In this document: one piece after another, positions 1 through 8,394 of the stretch | Numbering within the stretch: position 1 is the stretch's first letter | Layout of the letters: each line of letters opens with the position of its first letter | Origin: Metaclostridioides mangenotii | Lineage (GTDB): Bacteria; Bacillota; Clostridia; Peptostreptococcales; Peptostreptococcaceae | NCBI RefSeq assembly: GCF_017873185.1 | Contig: NZ_JAGGJX010000001.1 | Coordinates: 620,001-684,000, forward strand | Direction: 5' to 3' | DNA length: 64,000 nt | The notes under the pieces: generated by a model | What the model was told of the DNA's origin: nothing | Seen by the model: only the letters and a program-made list of their open reading frames with translations | The model's database searches: none | Translations under genes and position numbers: made by a program

Positions 1-2
1 TA

Positions 3-359
3 ATAATCGGGGCGACTGAAGGTCATATGATTCTTACAATGCTTATAATCCTATGGTTATCTGCGATTGTATCTTCATTCTTAGATAATATTCCATTTGT
101 AGCTACAATAATACCGCTTATTCTCACTATGCAGGCTCAAGGCATAGATGTTACGCCACTATGGTGGGCAACTTCTCTCGGAGCTTGTCTAGGCGGTAAT
201 GGGACTCTAATAGGTGCATCAGCCAATGTAGTTTTAGCAGGAGTGAGTCAGAGACACGGTTATCCCATAACATTTAAGGAATTCTTTAAAGTTGGATTCC
301 CTATAATGCTTCTGTCAGTAGCTATTTCAACAGTATATTTGGTAATTAAATTTATTTAA
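3..359 (+). CDS. ArsB/NhaD-type ion permease, C-terminal part
   Basis: This is the last part of an integral membrane transporter that begins before the window; the frame is open from the first bases. The visible 118 residues hold hydrophobic helices and a motif around SSFLDNIPFVATIIP, which is typical of the ArsB/NhaD (ion transporter) superfamily, followed by a Gly/Asn-rich loop (LGGNGTLIGASANV) that is also conserved there. The family moves arsenite or exchanges Na+ for H+ across the cytoplasmic membrane. The substrate cannot be told from this fragment. An arsenosugar-type operon lies 13 kb away, so an arsenite role is conceivable but unproven. A hypothetical gene follows after 23 bases and may be co-transcribed. 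Confidence 0.85.
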   Translation: MIGATEGHMILTMLIILWLSAIVSSFLDNIPFVATIIPLILTMQAQGIDVTPLWWATSLGACLGGNGTLIGASANVVLAGVSQRHGYPITFKEFFKVGFPIMLLSVAISTVYLVIKFI

Positions 360-382
360 AATATAATAAAGGGGATGTTTTA

Positions 383-838
383 ATGAACGAAAACACGGCA
401 ATAGGAGACTCGATAGAAGTTCTACTCAGACAACTTGGAGCTACTAAAATAAGTAAAGTAAGAAGCTATTTATACTTTATCGAATTTAAATTAAGTGAAG
501 AGTGGAAAGTAACTTACTCGTACAATATCAATACAAAGGATCAGTTTTTCCTTCAAAGGATAAAGCCATATCCGATCCCACAAGGTGTATTTACCGATGA
601 ATACGAGGTTGTATCTTTTATCACCAAAGATTTAAATAAATTTGAAAATGCTAAAAATAGCAGTAACTTCTCTACTTTTGTAGAAGTTACTAACAAGGTA
701 AATTCAATAAATGAAGAAATGGAAAGACTATTCTTAAATTACAATGTGGATAGTGAAGATTTAAAAGATTTAAACGAAAATCTAGATAAAATTCTAAGAA
801 ATATATCTAAATCAGAAAAAAACTCAAAGAAACTATAA
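383..838 (+). CDS. hypothetical protein, 151 aa
   Basis: I do not recognise this protein. The ATG has a good ribosome binding site (AAGGGGATG region) and starts 23 bases after the permease, so the two are probably co-transcribed. It is soluble, with no signal peptide or membrane segment. The N-terminal half looks like a mixed alpha/beta fold (residues about 10-90). The C-terminal third is acidic and lysine-rich, with heptad-like spacing that could form a short coiled coil (about 105-150). A strong bidirectional terminator follows directly. Confidence 0.7.
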   Translation: MNENTAIGDSIEVLLRQLGATKISKVRSYLYFIEFKLSEEWKVTYSYNINTKDQFFLQRIKPYPIPQGVFTDEYEVVSFITKDLNKFENAKNSSNFSTFVEVTNKVNSINEEMERLFLNYNVDSEDLKDLNENLDKILRNISKSEKNSKKL

Positions 839-857
839 ATATTTTAATCTATAAATA

Positions 858-907
858 AAAAAGATCCTCTCAAAAATAATTACATTACTTTTGAGAGGAT
901 CTTTTTA
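858..907. terminator. bidirectional terminator between convergent genes
   Basis: The arms AAAGATCCTCTCAAAA and TTTTGAGAGGATCTTT form a perfect stem around a short AT loop, with A-rich and T-rich flanks on both sides. It lies between the convergent hypothetical gene and the trxA-trxB pair, so it can end transcription in both directions. Confidence 0.9.
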
Positions 908-937
908 TTTATATAGTTCATATAGTTTTGTATATAT

Positions 938-1825
938 CTACTTATTTTTTAGTTTAAGTTTGTCTAAATAAGATACTGCACTTAGAGCCGCTATCTGACC
1001 TTGTCCGGCAGCTTTTATGTATGAGTAGGGTCTACCCACACAATCTCCAGCGGCGAAGCATCCAGCTATGCTTGTATTCATCATAGCATCAATTTTTATA
1101 TGTCTGTCTTCAATATCTATCCCAGGAACAAGCGATGCAGGAGATGTACTATCTTTTATAACAAATACTCCGTCTATTGCAAGTTCTTCTATATTTCTAA
1201 ACTGTATATTGTTTACAAGATTATCACCATTAATTTCAACTGGTCTATCATTTATTACTTCAATTGTATCCTCTAATATCTTTGATCCTCTCATAAGAAA
1301 TTCGCTCTTATACATAGGAATAAAGTAAGTTTTTGATGTAAGTTCATTTAAAAAATTAGCCTCTTCTTGTGATTCATCATTGTATCCTATAACAGCGACA
1401 TTCTTGTCTCTGTAAAGAGGTGCATCGCAAGTAGCACAATAGCTAACTCCTCTTCCTAAAAACTCTTCTTCACCTTTGATAGGCTTAGTATACTCCACTC
1501 CAGTGGCAAGTATCACTGTTGTCGCTTCAAACATCTCGCTTCCACACAGTAAAGTAAAGTACTCTCCCATCGCGTAGATGTTGTTTATTCTTTTATTAGT
1601 TATAGATATCTCCATCTTTTCAAGATGTTCTACAAATTTCTCTTTTAAGTCTTCTCCCGTTATTTCATGAAATCCTAAATAGTTGTCTATCGACGCAGCT
1701 TTTGTAAGCTTAGTACTTAGGTTGTCGTTTCCAAACAAGATAAAGCTCTTATTTCTTATCTTAGCATTTATTGCAGCTGATAAGCCAGCAGGACCACTGC
1801 CTATTATTGCTATATCATAACGCAT
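938..1825 (-). CDS. trxB: thioredoxin-reductase-like flavoprotein without canonical NADPH motifs
   Basis: A 295-residue flavoprotein of the thioredoxin reductase family. The FAD site is seen as GSGPAG (residues 9-14) and the AAGDC segment near residue 262. The redox-active disulfide is CATC (C130, C133). The second nucleotide site is unusual: the expected GxGxxA/G motif after the disulfide reads GYNDES (147-152), and the HRRxxxR motif that binds the NADPH 2'-phosphate is replaced by YKSEFLMR (172-179). The same losses are known in clostridial ferredoxin-dependent flavin thioredoxin reductase (FFTR). I infer that this enzyme may take electrons from ferredoxin rather than NADPH. It starts 15 bases after trxA, behind an AGGTGA ribosome binding site, so the two form an operon. 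Confidence 0.85.
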   Translation of the reverse strand: MRYDIAIIGSGPAGLSAAINAKIRNKSFILFGNDNLSTKLTKAASIDNYLGFHEITGEDLKEKFVEHLEKMEISITNKRINNIYAMGEYFTLLCGSEMFEATTVILATGVEYTKPIKGEEEFLGRGVSYCATCDAPLYRDKNVAVIGYNDESQEEANFLNELTSKTYFIPMYKSEFLMRGSKILEDTIEVINDRPVEINGDNLVNNIQFRNIEELAIDGVFVIKDSTSPASLVPGIDIEDRHIKIDAMMNTSIAGCFAAGDCVGRPYSYIKAAGQGQIAALSAVSYLDKLKLKNK

Positions 1826-1840
1826 ATTTTTTCACCTATT

Positions 1841-2158
1841 CTATAAATGAGATTTTACTTTTAATTCTATCTTATCCTTTGGCATAAATCCAACCATAGT
1901 GTCAACTGCTTTACCATCTTTGAAAACCATCATTGTTGGTACAGTTGAAACATTGAATTGTTGTGCTATTTCTAAACTTTGATCTATATCTAATTTTAAG
2001 AATTTAGCTTCTTCTTTCATTTCTTCACCTAATTCTTCAAATACTGGACCTAACATATTACAAGGTCCACACCATGTAGCGAAGAAATCTACCACTACTA
2101 CTCCTCTTCCATCTTCAACCTGATTTCTAAATTCTGCTGTATTAATAATTTTTGCCAT
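1841..2158 (-). CDS. trxA: thioredoxin
   Basis: A 105-residue thioredoxin of normal length, with the WCGPC active site (near residues 30-34) and the cis-proline segment STVPT around residue 74. It reduces protein disulfides in the cytoplasm and is itself reduced by the flavoprotein encoded directly downstream. The ribosome binding site is GGGAGGT. In amino-acid-fermenting clostridia thioredoxin also feeds electrons to glycine reductase. No glycine reductase genes lie in this window. Confidence 0.95.
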   Translation of the reverse strand: MAKIINTAEFRNQVEDGRGVVVVDFFATWCGPCNMLGPVFEELGEEMKEEAKFLKLDIDQSLEIAQQFNVSTVPTMMVFKDGKAVDTMVGFMPKDKIELKVKSHL

Positions 2159-2261
2159 ATTAAATTACCTCCCACTAAATTGTTATATATTTATATATTA
2201 TAATATGTTTAGTATTAAAAAATTTGACTAATAAAATCTTTTAATATTTTTATATGATAAT

Positions 2262-2291
2262 ATTATACCCATTGTTTATTGTAAAAAACAA
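2262..2291 (-). promoter_or_regulatory. candidate promoter of trxA-trxB
   Basis: On the minus strand TTGTTT (2286-2291) and TATAAT (2262-2267) are separated by 18 bases, about 100 bases before trxA. The -10 matches consensus perfectly; the -35 is moderate. Confidence 0.5.
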
Positions 2292-2302
2292 TTTTTTAAA
2301 TT

Positions 2303-3538
2303 TTATAGATTTTTATAAGGAACTAATAATTCAAATTCCGTTCCCTCACCTAGCTTTGATTTAACATTTATTTTTATTGATAAATTTTTGCTGATTAATT
2401 TTGCAATTGATAAACCTATCCCTGATCCATCGATATCTTTATCTCTAACGTTTTCACTTCTGAAGAACCTGTCAAATATATAGGGTATTTCGCTATCCTT
2501 AATTCCACACCCAGTGTCTTTTATACAGATACTTAGTCCACCCACTGACAGATTTTCCTTCAAAATTATAGAAATGCTGTCTCCAGATTTAGTATATTTA
2601 AATGCGTTGTCAATAAATACAAGTATACAATTTCTAAGTTTGTTTTGATCAGTATCTATAACCAACTCCTCAAAATCAGATTCGAACTCAAAATTCTTTT
2701 TTTGAATTTCTGCTATATCTATATAATCATCTGCTATTTCTTTTATCAAAGATACTAAATCCACTTTTTTTAGATTGATATTTACAACTGTATCTTCTTT
2801 ACTTAGGCTCAACAGATCATTTACCATCTTTTTAATTTTTCTTGTCTCCTTCATAGCAACTGCTATTTTTTCGACTTCATCATTGATAGTATTGTCTGGA
2901 TGCTTTAGCACACTTTCCAACTTAGAGGAAGCTATGGTTATTGGGGTTCTAAGCTCATGAGAAGCGTCTTGAATAAACTTAGCTTGATTCTTCCATACGT
3001 TTTCAATTGGGACTAATGCCTTTCTAGTAAGATACACTGCCACAAAATATGTTATTACTATCGATGCCAATACGGCAATCAATAGTGCAGATGTAATCTG
3101 TCTTCTAGAATTTAGTTCCGAATCAATATTTCTTATAATCTGTATTTTATATTTTCCCTCTATTACACTTAAAGCTCTAAATGTATGTCCATTCTTTGTA
3201 TATTTATAAAAGTTATTAATTTTCTCACTTTCTATATTTGGTAGTATTTCATCAAAATACTCGTTTCGCGTGTAGTATCTTATTCTATCATTTTCATAGA
3301 CATACACCATATCCTTTGGGTCCTCAAGCCTGATAGGCTCAAAAAAAGATGTACTCTTTAGTTGCATCATTATATAATTGTATTCACTTTTAATCTCATT
3401 ATCTACACTACCATAAGTCATAGCAGTGAAATATAAGAAAATAAAAAACGAAAAAATTATCATAAAGCTGCCAACTACCAATATGTACATCTTAATTAAA
3501 TTATTTTTAGTTTCAGAAAATATATTTTTATTTATCAT
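2303..3538 (-). CDS. membrane sensor histidine kinase
   Basis: A two-component sensor kinase of 411 residues. One transmembrane helix lies near residues 18-40 and a second near 150-170, with an extracytoplasmic sensor region of about 110 residues between them. The catalytic part follows: the H-box SHELRTP (phosphorylated His near 194), the N-box with FIDNAFKYT, the G1 box DTGCGI and the G2 box GSGIGLSIA. ATG at 3538 is preferred over the TTG one codon upstream. It overlaps the response regulator gene by 11 bases, so translation is probably coupled. The signal sensed is unknown; the lipoprotein two genes upstream is a possible partner. Confidence 0.9.
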   Translation of the reverse strand: MINKNIFSETKNNLIKMYILVVGSFMIIFSFFIFLYFTAMTYGSVDNEIKSEYNYIMMQLKSTSFFEPIRLEDPKDMVYVYENDRIRYYTRNEYFDEILPNIESEKINNFYKYTKNGHTFRALSVIEGKYKIQIIRNIDSELNSRRQITSALLIAVLASIVITYFVAVYLTRKALVPIENVWKNQAKFIQDASHELRTPITIASSKLESVLKHPDNTINDEVEKIAVAMKETRKIKKMVNDLLSLSKEDTVVNINLKKVDLVSLIKEIADDYIDIAEIQKKNFEFESDFEELVIDTDQNKLRNCILVFIDNAFKYTKSGDSISIILKENLSVGGLSICIKDTGCGIKDSEIPYIFDRFFRSENVRDKDIDGSGIGLSIAKLISKNLSIKINVKSKLGEGTEFELLVPYKNL

Positions 3539-4199
3539 CAAACATATAACCTACCTTGCGTTTAGTTTTTATATATTTGTCGTAATTAAATTTGCTAAGT
3601 TTTTTTCTGAGATTACTCACGTAAACTTCTACAATCTCGATTGTAGCATCAGAATCTATACCCCATATTCTGTCATATATCTGCTCTTTAAGCAAAATAG
3701 AACCTTTATTTAGCATAAAATACTCTAAAAGATTAAATTGCTTATTTTGAAGCTTTATTTCTTCATCATTGATAAACACTTTCTTTTTGCTTAAATCCAT
3801 ATACATCTCTTTAAATTTTAGAGAGTTTTCATCTTTTATTTTTCCATTTGTCCTTAATATTGCATACACTCGTGCGACAAGTTCTTCCATATAAAATGGT
3901 TTTGTAAGATAGTCGTTCGCGCCTATTTTAAATGCCTCAACTTTGTCATCTAACTCTTCTCTTGCAGTGAGAATCAAAACTGGAACTTCAATATTATTGT
4001 CCCTCATCGATTTAAGAATTTCCATACCTCCTAGATTTGGAAGCATTAAGTCTAGAATAATTAAATCGTATATCTTTTGATTTATCAAGTATAATGCTTC
4101 TTCACCATCTCTACTGACTTCTGTTTCAAAGTAATAGTTAAGTTCACTTGAAATGGTCTCTAAAAGTTCTTTATTATCTTCGACAATTAAAATTTTCAT
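3528..4199 (-). CDS. OmpR-family response regulator
   Basis: A 223-residue response regulator. The receiver domain (1-115) has acidic residues near D8, the phosphoacceptor D50 in ILDLMLP, and the conserved Lys in LTKPF. The winged-helix DNA-binding domain (about 130-223) ends in the typical KRKVGYMF segment. The ATG at 4199 is chosen because GGAGG lies just before it. The longer reading frame from the TTG at 4211 would place that ribosome binding site inside the coding region. Its cognate kinase follows immediately. Confidence 0.92.
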   Translation of the reverse strand: MKILIVEDNKELLETISSELNYYFETEVSRDGEEALYLINQKIYDLIILDLMLPNLGGMEILKSMRDNNIEVPVLILTAREELDDKVEAFKIGANDYLTKPFYMEELVARVYAILRTNGKIKDENSLKFKEMYMDLSKKKVFINDEEIKLQNKQFNLLEYFMLNKGSILLKEQIYDRIWGIDSDATIEIVEVYVSNLRKKLSKFNYDKYIKTKRKVGYMFDDK

Positions 4200-4227
4200 T
4201 GTTTCCTCCAATAATAATAAATGCTAC

Positions 4228-5064
4228 CTAGTCTATTATAGCCTTATGCGATTTAAAATCTATGTCTACATTTAAGTTTTGGTCGGCATCATTGTATATA
4301 TAACCAACTACTTCTAATTTTGTTGTCTCTTTTGAGCTTATAACATCTATCTCTGCTTCCTCAGAAGCCTTTAATACACTATTGTAGGCTATATGCTCCA
4401 AATTGATATAATCACCATTTTCATTAATTTCAGCTACCTTTAATATCAAGTTTCCAAGATCTTTAGAAGACGAGTTTTTCATTTTCAAACTATAAGTATT
4501 TCCCTCATCTGCATCGTTAAGTTTTTTGAAGTCAGATAGTACTAAAGTTTCGTACGATTTACTATTTTCTGTAACTATCTTTGACTTTTTAATGTCAATC
4601 TTACTGTCTCTCATATTGACACTAACTCTTTTTCCTTCAGCAATATAACTATAAGATGTAATTTCGATAATATTTGCAAATTCTTTATGCTCTAAATCAA
4701 CATACGCAGTCTCCCCTGGACGCAAAGTAATACCAAGAAAAGCATTTGAATCTGTTGAAATTAAATTACCATTTCTATCGTACTCACTATACACAAGCTT
4801 TATGTTTGATAGATTAAAAATAGAATTATTTTCTACCTTTGTTCTTGTCAATCTTTTGTTAGTGGTGTCTTTATCTACGTCATCAAATTTAATCTTTTCT
4901 ATATTAATGGCTTCTGCATTATTTTTATCGATATCAATATTATCTTCTTCATCTTGTTTTATTTCTATTTTTTTACTTGTATCACTACTTTGCTTGCAAG
5001 CACTTACTGAAAAAGTGATTACAACCAAAGATAATACTATATAAACAATTTTTGATGTTTTCAT
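4228..5064 (-). CDS. lipoprotein with two FxLYD-like beta repeats
   Basis: A 278-residue predicted lipoprotein. It has a basic N-terminus, a hydrophobic stretch and the lipobox VSAC at about residues 20-23, so it should be anchored on the outer face of the membrane. After a charged linker there appear to be two Ig-like beta repeats resembling FxLYD domains (about 70-150 and 170-265), each with a pattern of a structural Asn, a Gly-Asn turn and a Pro-Gly-Glu-like turn. No enzyme motif is seen. It lies 28 bases before the response regulator gene and is likely part of the same transcript, so it may help the kinase sense envelope signals. That role is inferred. Confidence 0.7.
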   Translation of the reverse strand: MKTSKIVYIVLSLVVITFSVSACKQSSDTSKKIEIKQDEEDNIDIDKNNAEAINIEKIKFDDVDKDTTNKRLTRTKVENNSIFNLSNIKLVYSEYDRNGNLISTDSNAFLGITLRPGETAYVDLEHKEFANIIEITSYSYIAEGKRVSVNMRDSKIDIKKSKIVTENSKSYETLVLSDFKKLNDADEGNTYSLKMKNSSSKDLGNLILKVAEINENGDYINLEHIAYNSVLKASEEAEIDVISSKETTKLEVVGYIYNDADQNLNVDIDFKSHKAIID

Positions 5065-5093
5065 TGTCTTAGCACCTCTTGTGGATATTATTT

Positions 5094-5981
5094 TTATAGC
5101 AGATCCTTATTTTTTTTCATAAAATCCTTTAATGCCTGTGTTAATATCACCGACTTGCTATATTTTGAATTACTACATAGTCTATCAAATTCATTCCATG
5201 TATTTATATCTACCCTAATAGATGTAGATTTAAATTCTACTATCTTTTCATCTTCTACAAATATATCTTTTTCATCAGATTTTTTAATTTTATTTATATC
5301 ATTGGCGTAATCTTTAACCTGCAAATACCAATCATACACCTCACATAACTTATCTAAGTCTTCTTGAGTCACATTTATTTTTCTATCAACTCTTGTTTTT
5401 GTTTTCTTTACAGTATCTTTTTTTGCAGAGTTTTCTTTTGTACTATCTTTTTTTACAGACTCTTTTTTAGTTGTTTGTTTAGAAGCAGACTGCTTAGTTG
5501 TTGTATTTTTTCTAGTTGATGTTTTATTTTCTTCTTGTTTAGTCTTTGTATGATTGCTAGTTGTCTTGTTGTTTACTGTCTTATCAGTTGTCTGCTTTGT
5601 CGTTTCTTTTTTTGATACTTGTTTTTTAGTATTTGACTGTGCTTTTTTATCATCTTTTTTTGCCATTTCTTCTATTTTTAATTTAGCTTTAGTATTGCTG
5701 CTGTTTTCTTTAACATCATCTATTCCCGTTACATTAGCGAAATCAAGTTGTTCTACGTTTTTTTCTATATTGTTATCTTTTTTGTCATTTAACTTATCTT
5801 CAACTTTGTCATTAAAATCATTTTTTAATATATATTTGCCTTTTATGGACTTATATCCTTTTTTATTTAGAAAGGTTCTTAAAGTGCTTTGACTTATTCC
5901 AAGTTCTTTCGATATATCAACAAACTTTAAATTTTTTTCTTGAAGTTTTAAAAAGTTATCGATTCTTTCGTTTACGTCCAT
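5094..5981 (-). CDS. HTH protein with Lys/Thr-rich linker and RHH-like C-terminus
   Basis: A 295-residue protein with three parts. Residues 1-50 look like a helix-turn-helix (ISKELGISQSTLRTFLNKKG). Residues about 55-200 are low complexity, very rich in Lys, Thr, Ser and Gln, and probably disordered. Residues about 240-290 resemble a ribbon-helix-helix unit (TSIRVDINTWNEFDRLC then a helix). Two DNA-binding-like ends joined by a basic linker suggest a DNA-bridging or regulatory protein, but I know no named family. The start has GGAGGT seven bases before it and lies 20 bases after the AlkD-like gene. Confidence 0.65.
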   Translation of the reverse strand: MDVNERIDNFLKLQEKNLKFVDISKELGISQSTLRTFLNKKGYKSIKGKYILKNDFNDKVEDKLNDKKDNNIEKNVEQLDFANVTGIDDVKENSSNTKAKLKIEEMAKKDDKKAQSNTKKQVSKKETTKQTTDKTVNNKTTSNHTKTKQEENKTSTRKNTTTKQSASKQTTKKESVKKDSTKENSAKKDTVKKTKTRVDRKINVTQEDLDKLCEVYDWYLQVKDYANDINKIKKSDEKDIFVEDEKIVEFKSTSIRVDINTWNEFDRLCSNSKYSKSVILTQALKDFMKKNKDLL

Positions 5982-6001
5982 CTAAAGACCTCCATAATTT
6001 T

Positions 6002-6727
6002 TTAATTTCTAGTTTTTCTCTTCATACTTCTTATTATCTTCTTTTTTTCATTATCTACACGGTATGACTCTACAATTTTTTGTAGAGCTTTATTATAAGT
6101 AAAATTATCTAAGTTGTTATTGTTTAGATAATTTAGAGTTTCTCCCTCAAATTTCACATAACACATAGATATTAACCAAGCTATTGCCATTTGAACATAA
6201 TATTCCTCTGAATTAATATCATCGCAAAAACAAAATATATCCTTTAAGTAAGCTTCATCTATATAATATTCCAAAAGCATTACAATAGCAAATCTGACCT
6301 GCCAAAAATTTTCTGAATAGATATTTTCTTTGACAAGTTTGTACATCCTTTCTTTATTTAATTTAGCTACTTTCAATCCCGAACAGAATGTATCGCATAT
6401 TGACCAATTTCTAATCTTAGGTACAAACTTTACTATATATTTTTCTACTTCATTATATTCACTCTTAATACTTGATATAATTATCGCTTGCAGTAGTAGT
6501 TCCTCATGGTATGTATCTTCGCAAACGCTTAAATATTCTCTCCAATTCCCTTCGATAATTTCTTTAGACATCTTTCTTAAAACTGGAATTCTAATTCCTA
6601 GTATATGATCTTCTCCAGGAATAAGTTTTTTATTGAAATCCCTGTACTCGGCTTCCTGTAAATCTTCAATGTAACTTAGAAGATCTGTATAAGATTTTTT
6701 GTTCCAATTTGCTCTATTTAGTATCAA
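6002..6727 (-). CDS. DNA alkylation repair protein, AlkD-like
   Basis: A 241-residue all-helical protein resembling the AlkD/HEAT-repeat DNA glycosylases. The N-terminal segment around IPGEDHILGIRIPVLRKM is typical of the family, as are the later aromatic-rich helices. The family excises alkylated bases without flipping them. The start is TTG at 6727, nine bases after AGGAG. The HTH protein gene follows after 20 bases, so the repair gene, the HTH gene, the lipoprotein and the two-component genes could form one long operon. Confidence 0.82.
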   Translation of the reverse strand: MILNRANWNKKSYTDLLSYIEDLQEAEYRDFNKKLIPGEDHILGIRIPVLRKMSKEIIEGNWREYLSVCEDTYHEELLLQAIIISSIKSEYNEVEKYIVKFVPKIRNWSICDTFCSGLKVAKLNKERMYKLVKENIYSENFWQVRFAIVMLLEYYIDEAYLKDIFCFCDDINSEEYYVQMAIAWLISMCYVKFEGETLNYLNNNNLDNFTYNKALQKIVESYRVDNEKKKIIRSMKRKTRN

Positions 6728-6864
6728 TTTTTTACACTCCTAAATTTCTCTTTCTACCCATTGTATCATAAAATGTACTGCTAAAAAAAGTATAACAAAC
6801 AAGATCTTTCAAATTTTTCAATTCTACTACTTAATTCTACAAAATTGAGTCCTTGATTTCTTAA

Positions 6865-6878
6865 ATTTATGTTATAAT
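6865..6878 (+). promoter_or_regulatory. extended -10 promoter for guaD
   Basis: TATAAT at 6873-6878 is preceded by TGT, giving the extended -10 TGTTATAAT. No good -35 lies at 17 bases; a TTGATT at 14 bases is too close. It sits about 85 bases before the guanine deaminase start. No purine riboswitch was seen in the leader. Confidence 0.55.
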
Positions 6879-6962
6879 ACCCATATATACGAATTTAATC
6901 GAATTAATTTGTTTTAATGTACACTTTTTTAAAATATAATTAATAAATATAAGGAGTCTAGC

Positions 6963-8238
6963 ATGGTTAATATACTAAAAGGAAATATAGTTTTCACTGA
7001 AACTCCAAAAGAGTTTAAAGTATTTGAAAACAACTATATAGTTATAGAAGACGGTAAAACTAAAGGAATATTTGATGAACTTCCAAGCGAGTACTCAAAT
7101 ATCAATGTAATAGATTATACTGACAAAATAATAATACCTGGGATGAATGATCTACATTGTCATGCACCGCAGTTTAGAAACTTAGGTATGGCTATGGACA
7201 AAGAACTTCTTCCATGGTTAAACAGTTATACATTCCCAGAAGAATCAAAATACGAAAGCATAGATTATGCTAAAAATATGTACCCAAAATTTGTAAAAGA
7301 GATGTGGAGAGCAGGAACGACTAGAGCATCTGTCTTTGCTACAGTTCACAAAGATTCTACTAGGGAGCTTATGAATTTATTTGAAAAGGCAGGACTTGGT
7401 GCGTACGTTGGTAAAGTTAACATGAATATGAACTGTCCAGATCCTTTGCTTGAAGACACATTTAAATCTCTAGGAGATACTGAAGAAATACTAAAAGAAT
7501 ACAGTAAAAAAGATTCTATTGTAAAACCTATAATTACACCTAGATTTGTACCAAGCTGTACAAGCGATCTCCTAAAAAGGTCTTGGAGATTTATGTATAA
7601 AATACAATGTCCCTAGCCAGTCTCATCTATCAGAAAACTTAGGTGAAATTGAATGGGTAAAAGAGCTAGAGCCAAAGTCAAAGTTTTACGGTGATGCTTA
7701 CAATCAATACAACCTATTCGGTCAAACTCCTACGCTTATGGCTCACTGTGTGTACTCATCTGACGAAGAGATAGAACTGATGAAGGAAAACAGTGTAACA
7801 GTAGTTCACTGCCCAGCATCAAACTTCAATGTTGGAAGTGGAATTTCGCCAGTTAGAAAATTAATGAATAACGGTGTAAAAGTATCGTTGGGATCAGATA
7901 TTAGCGGAGGACATTCGCTATCTATATTTGATGCAATAGTTTCAGCAATTCAAGTATCAAAACTATGGTGGGTTAAATCTGATAAAGAGTACGACTTCTT
8001 AACACTATCAGAAGCGTTTTACATGGCTACAAAAAGCGGTGGAAGTTTCTTTGGTATGGTTGGTAGCTTTGAAGAAGGTTTTGAATTCGACGCATTAGTA
8101 ATCGATGATTGCAACCTAAACCATGATAATTACTCTATAATAGAAAGACTTGAAAGATTTATATACATTGGAGACGATAGAAATATAGTAGATAGATATG
8201 TACAAGGTAACCTAATAAAAGAGCCAATATTTTGTTAG
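6963..8238 (+). pseudogene. guaD: guanine deaminase, broken by a single-base frameshift
   Basis: Together the two frames encode an amidohydrolase of about 424 residues that matches guanine deaminase, which converts guanine to xanthine and ammonia. Zinc-ligand motifs are all present: HCHAPQF in the first part, then QSHLSE, AHCVYSS and LGSDISGG in the second. The first frame ends at 7616. Reading resumes without loss if one A is removed from the A5 run at 7574-7578, which restores CTAAAAGGTCTTGGA and continues cleanly to 8238. Nothing else is damaged, so this is either a very recent mutation, a slippery or phase-variable tract, or a sequencing error. The gene has a good ribosome binding site and its own promoter. 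Confidence 0.85.
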
Positions 8239-8285
8239 ACCGATTTTTTAATTAAGTAAATGAAGTAAAAGAAGTACAAAACTAT

Positions 8286-8337
8286 TAGGGATACAATTAA
8301 GCAGATTTCATCTGCTTTATTGTATCCCTATAATTTT
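8286..8337. terminator. bidirectional terminator, guaD / gcvPB
   Basis: TAGGGATACAAT and ATTGTATCCCTA form a long stem with an inner AAGCAGAT/ATCTGCTT pairing. T-rich sequence follows on both strands. It lies between the convergent guaD and gcvPB genes. Confidence 0.88.
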
Positions 8338-8394
8338 TACTTCTTCCTTAAAGCTTAAAACAACAAACTTATCGATTTTTCGAGTGTAGCGACA

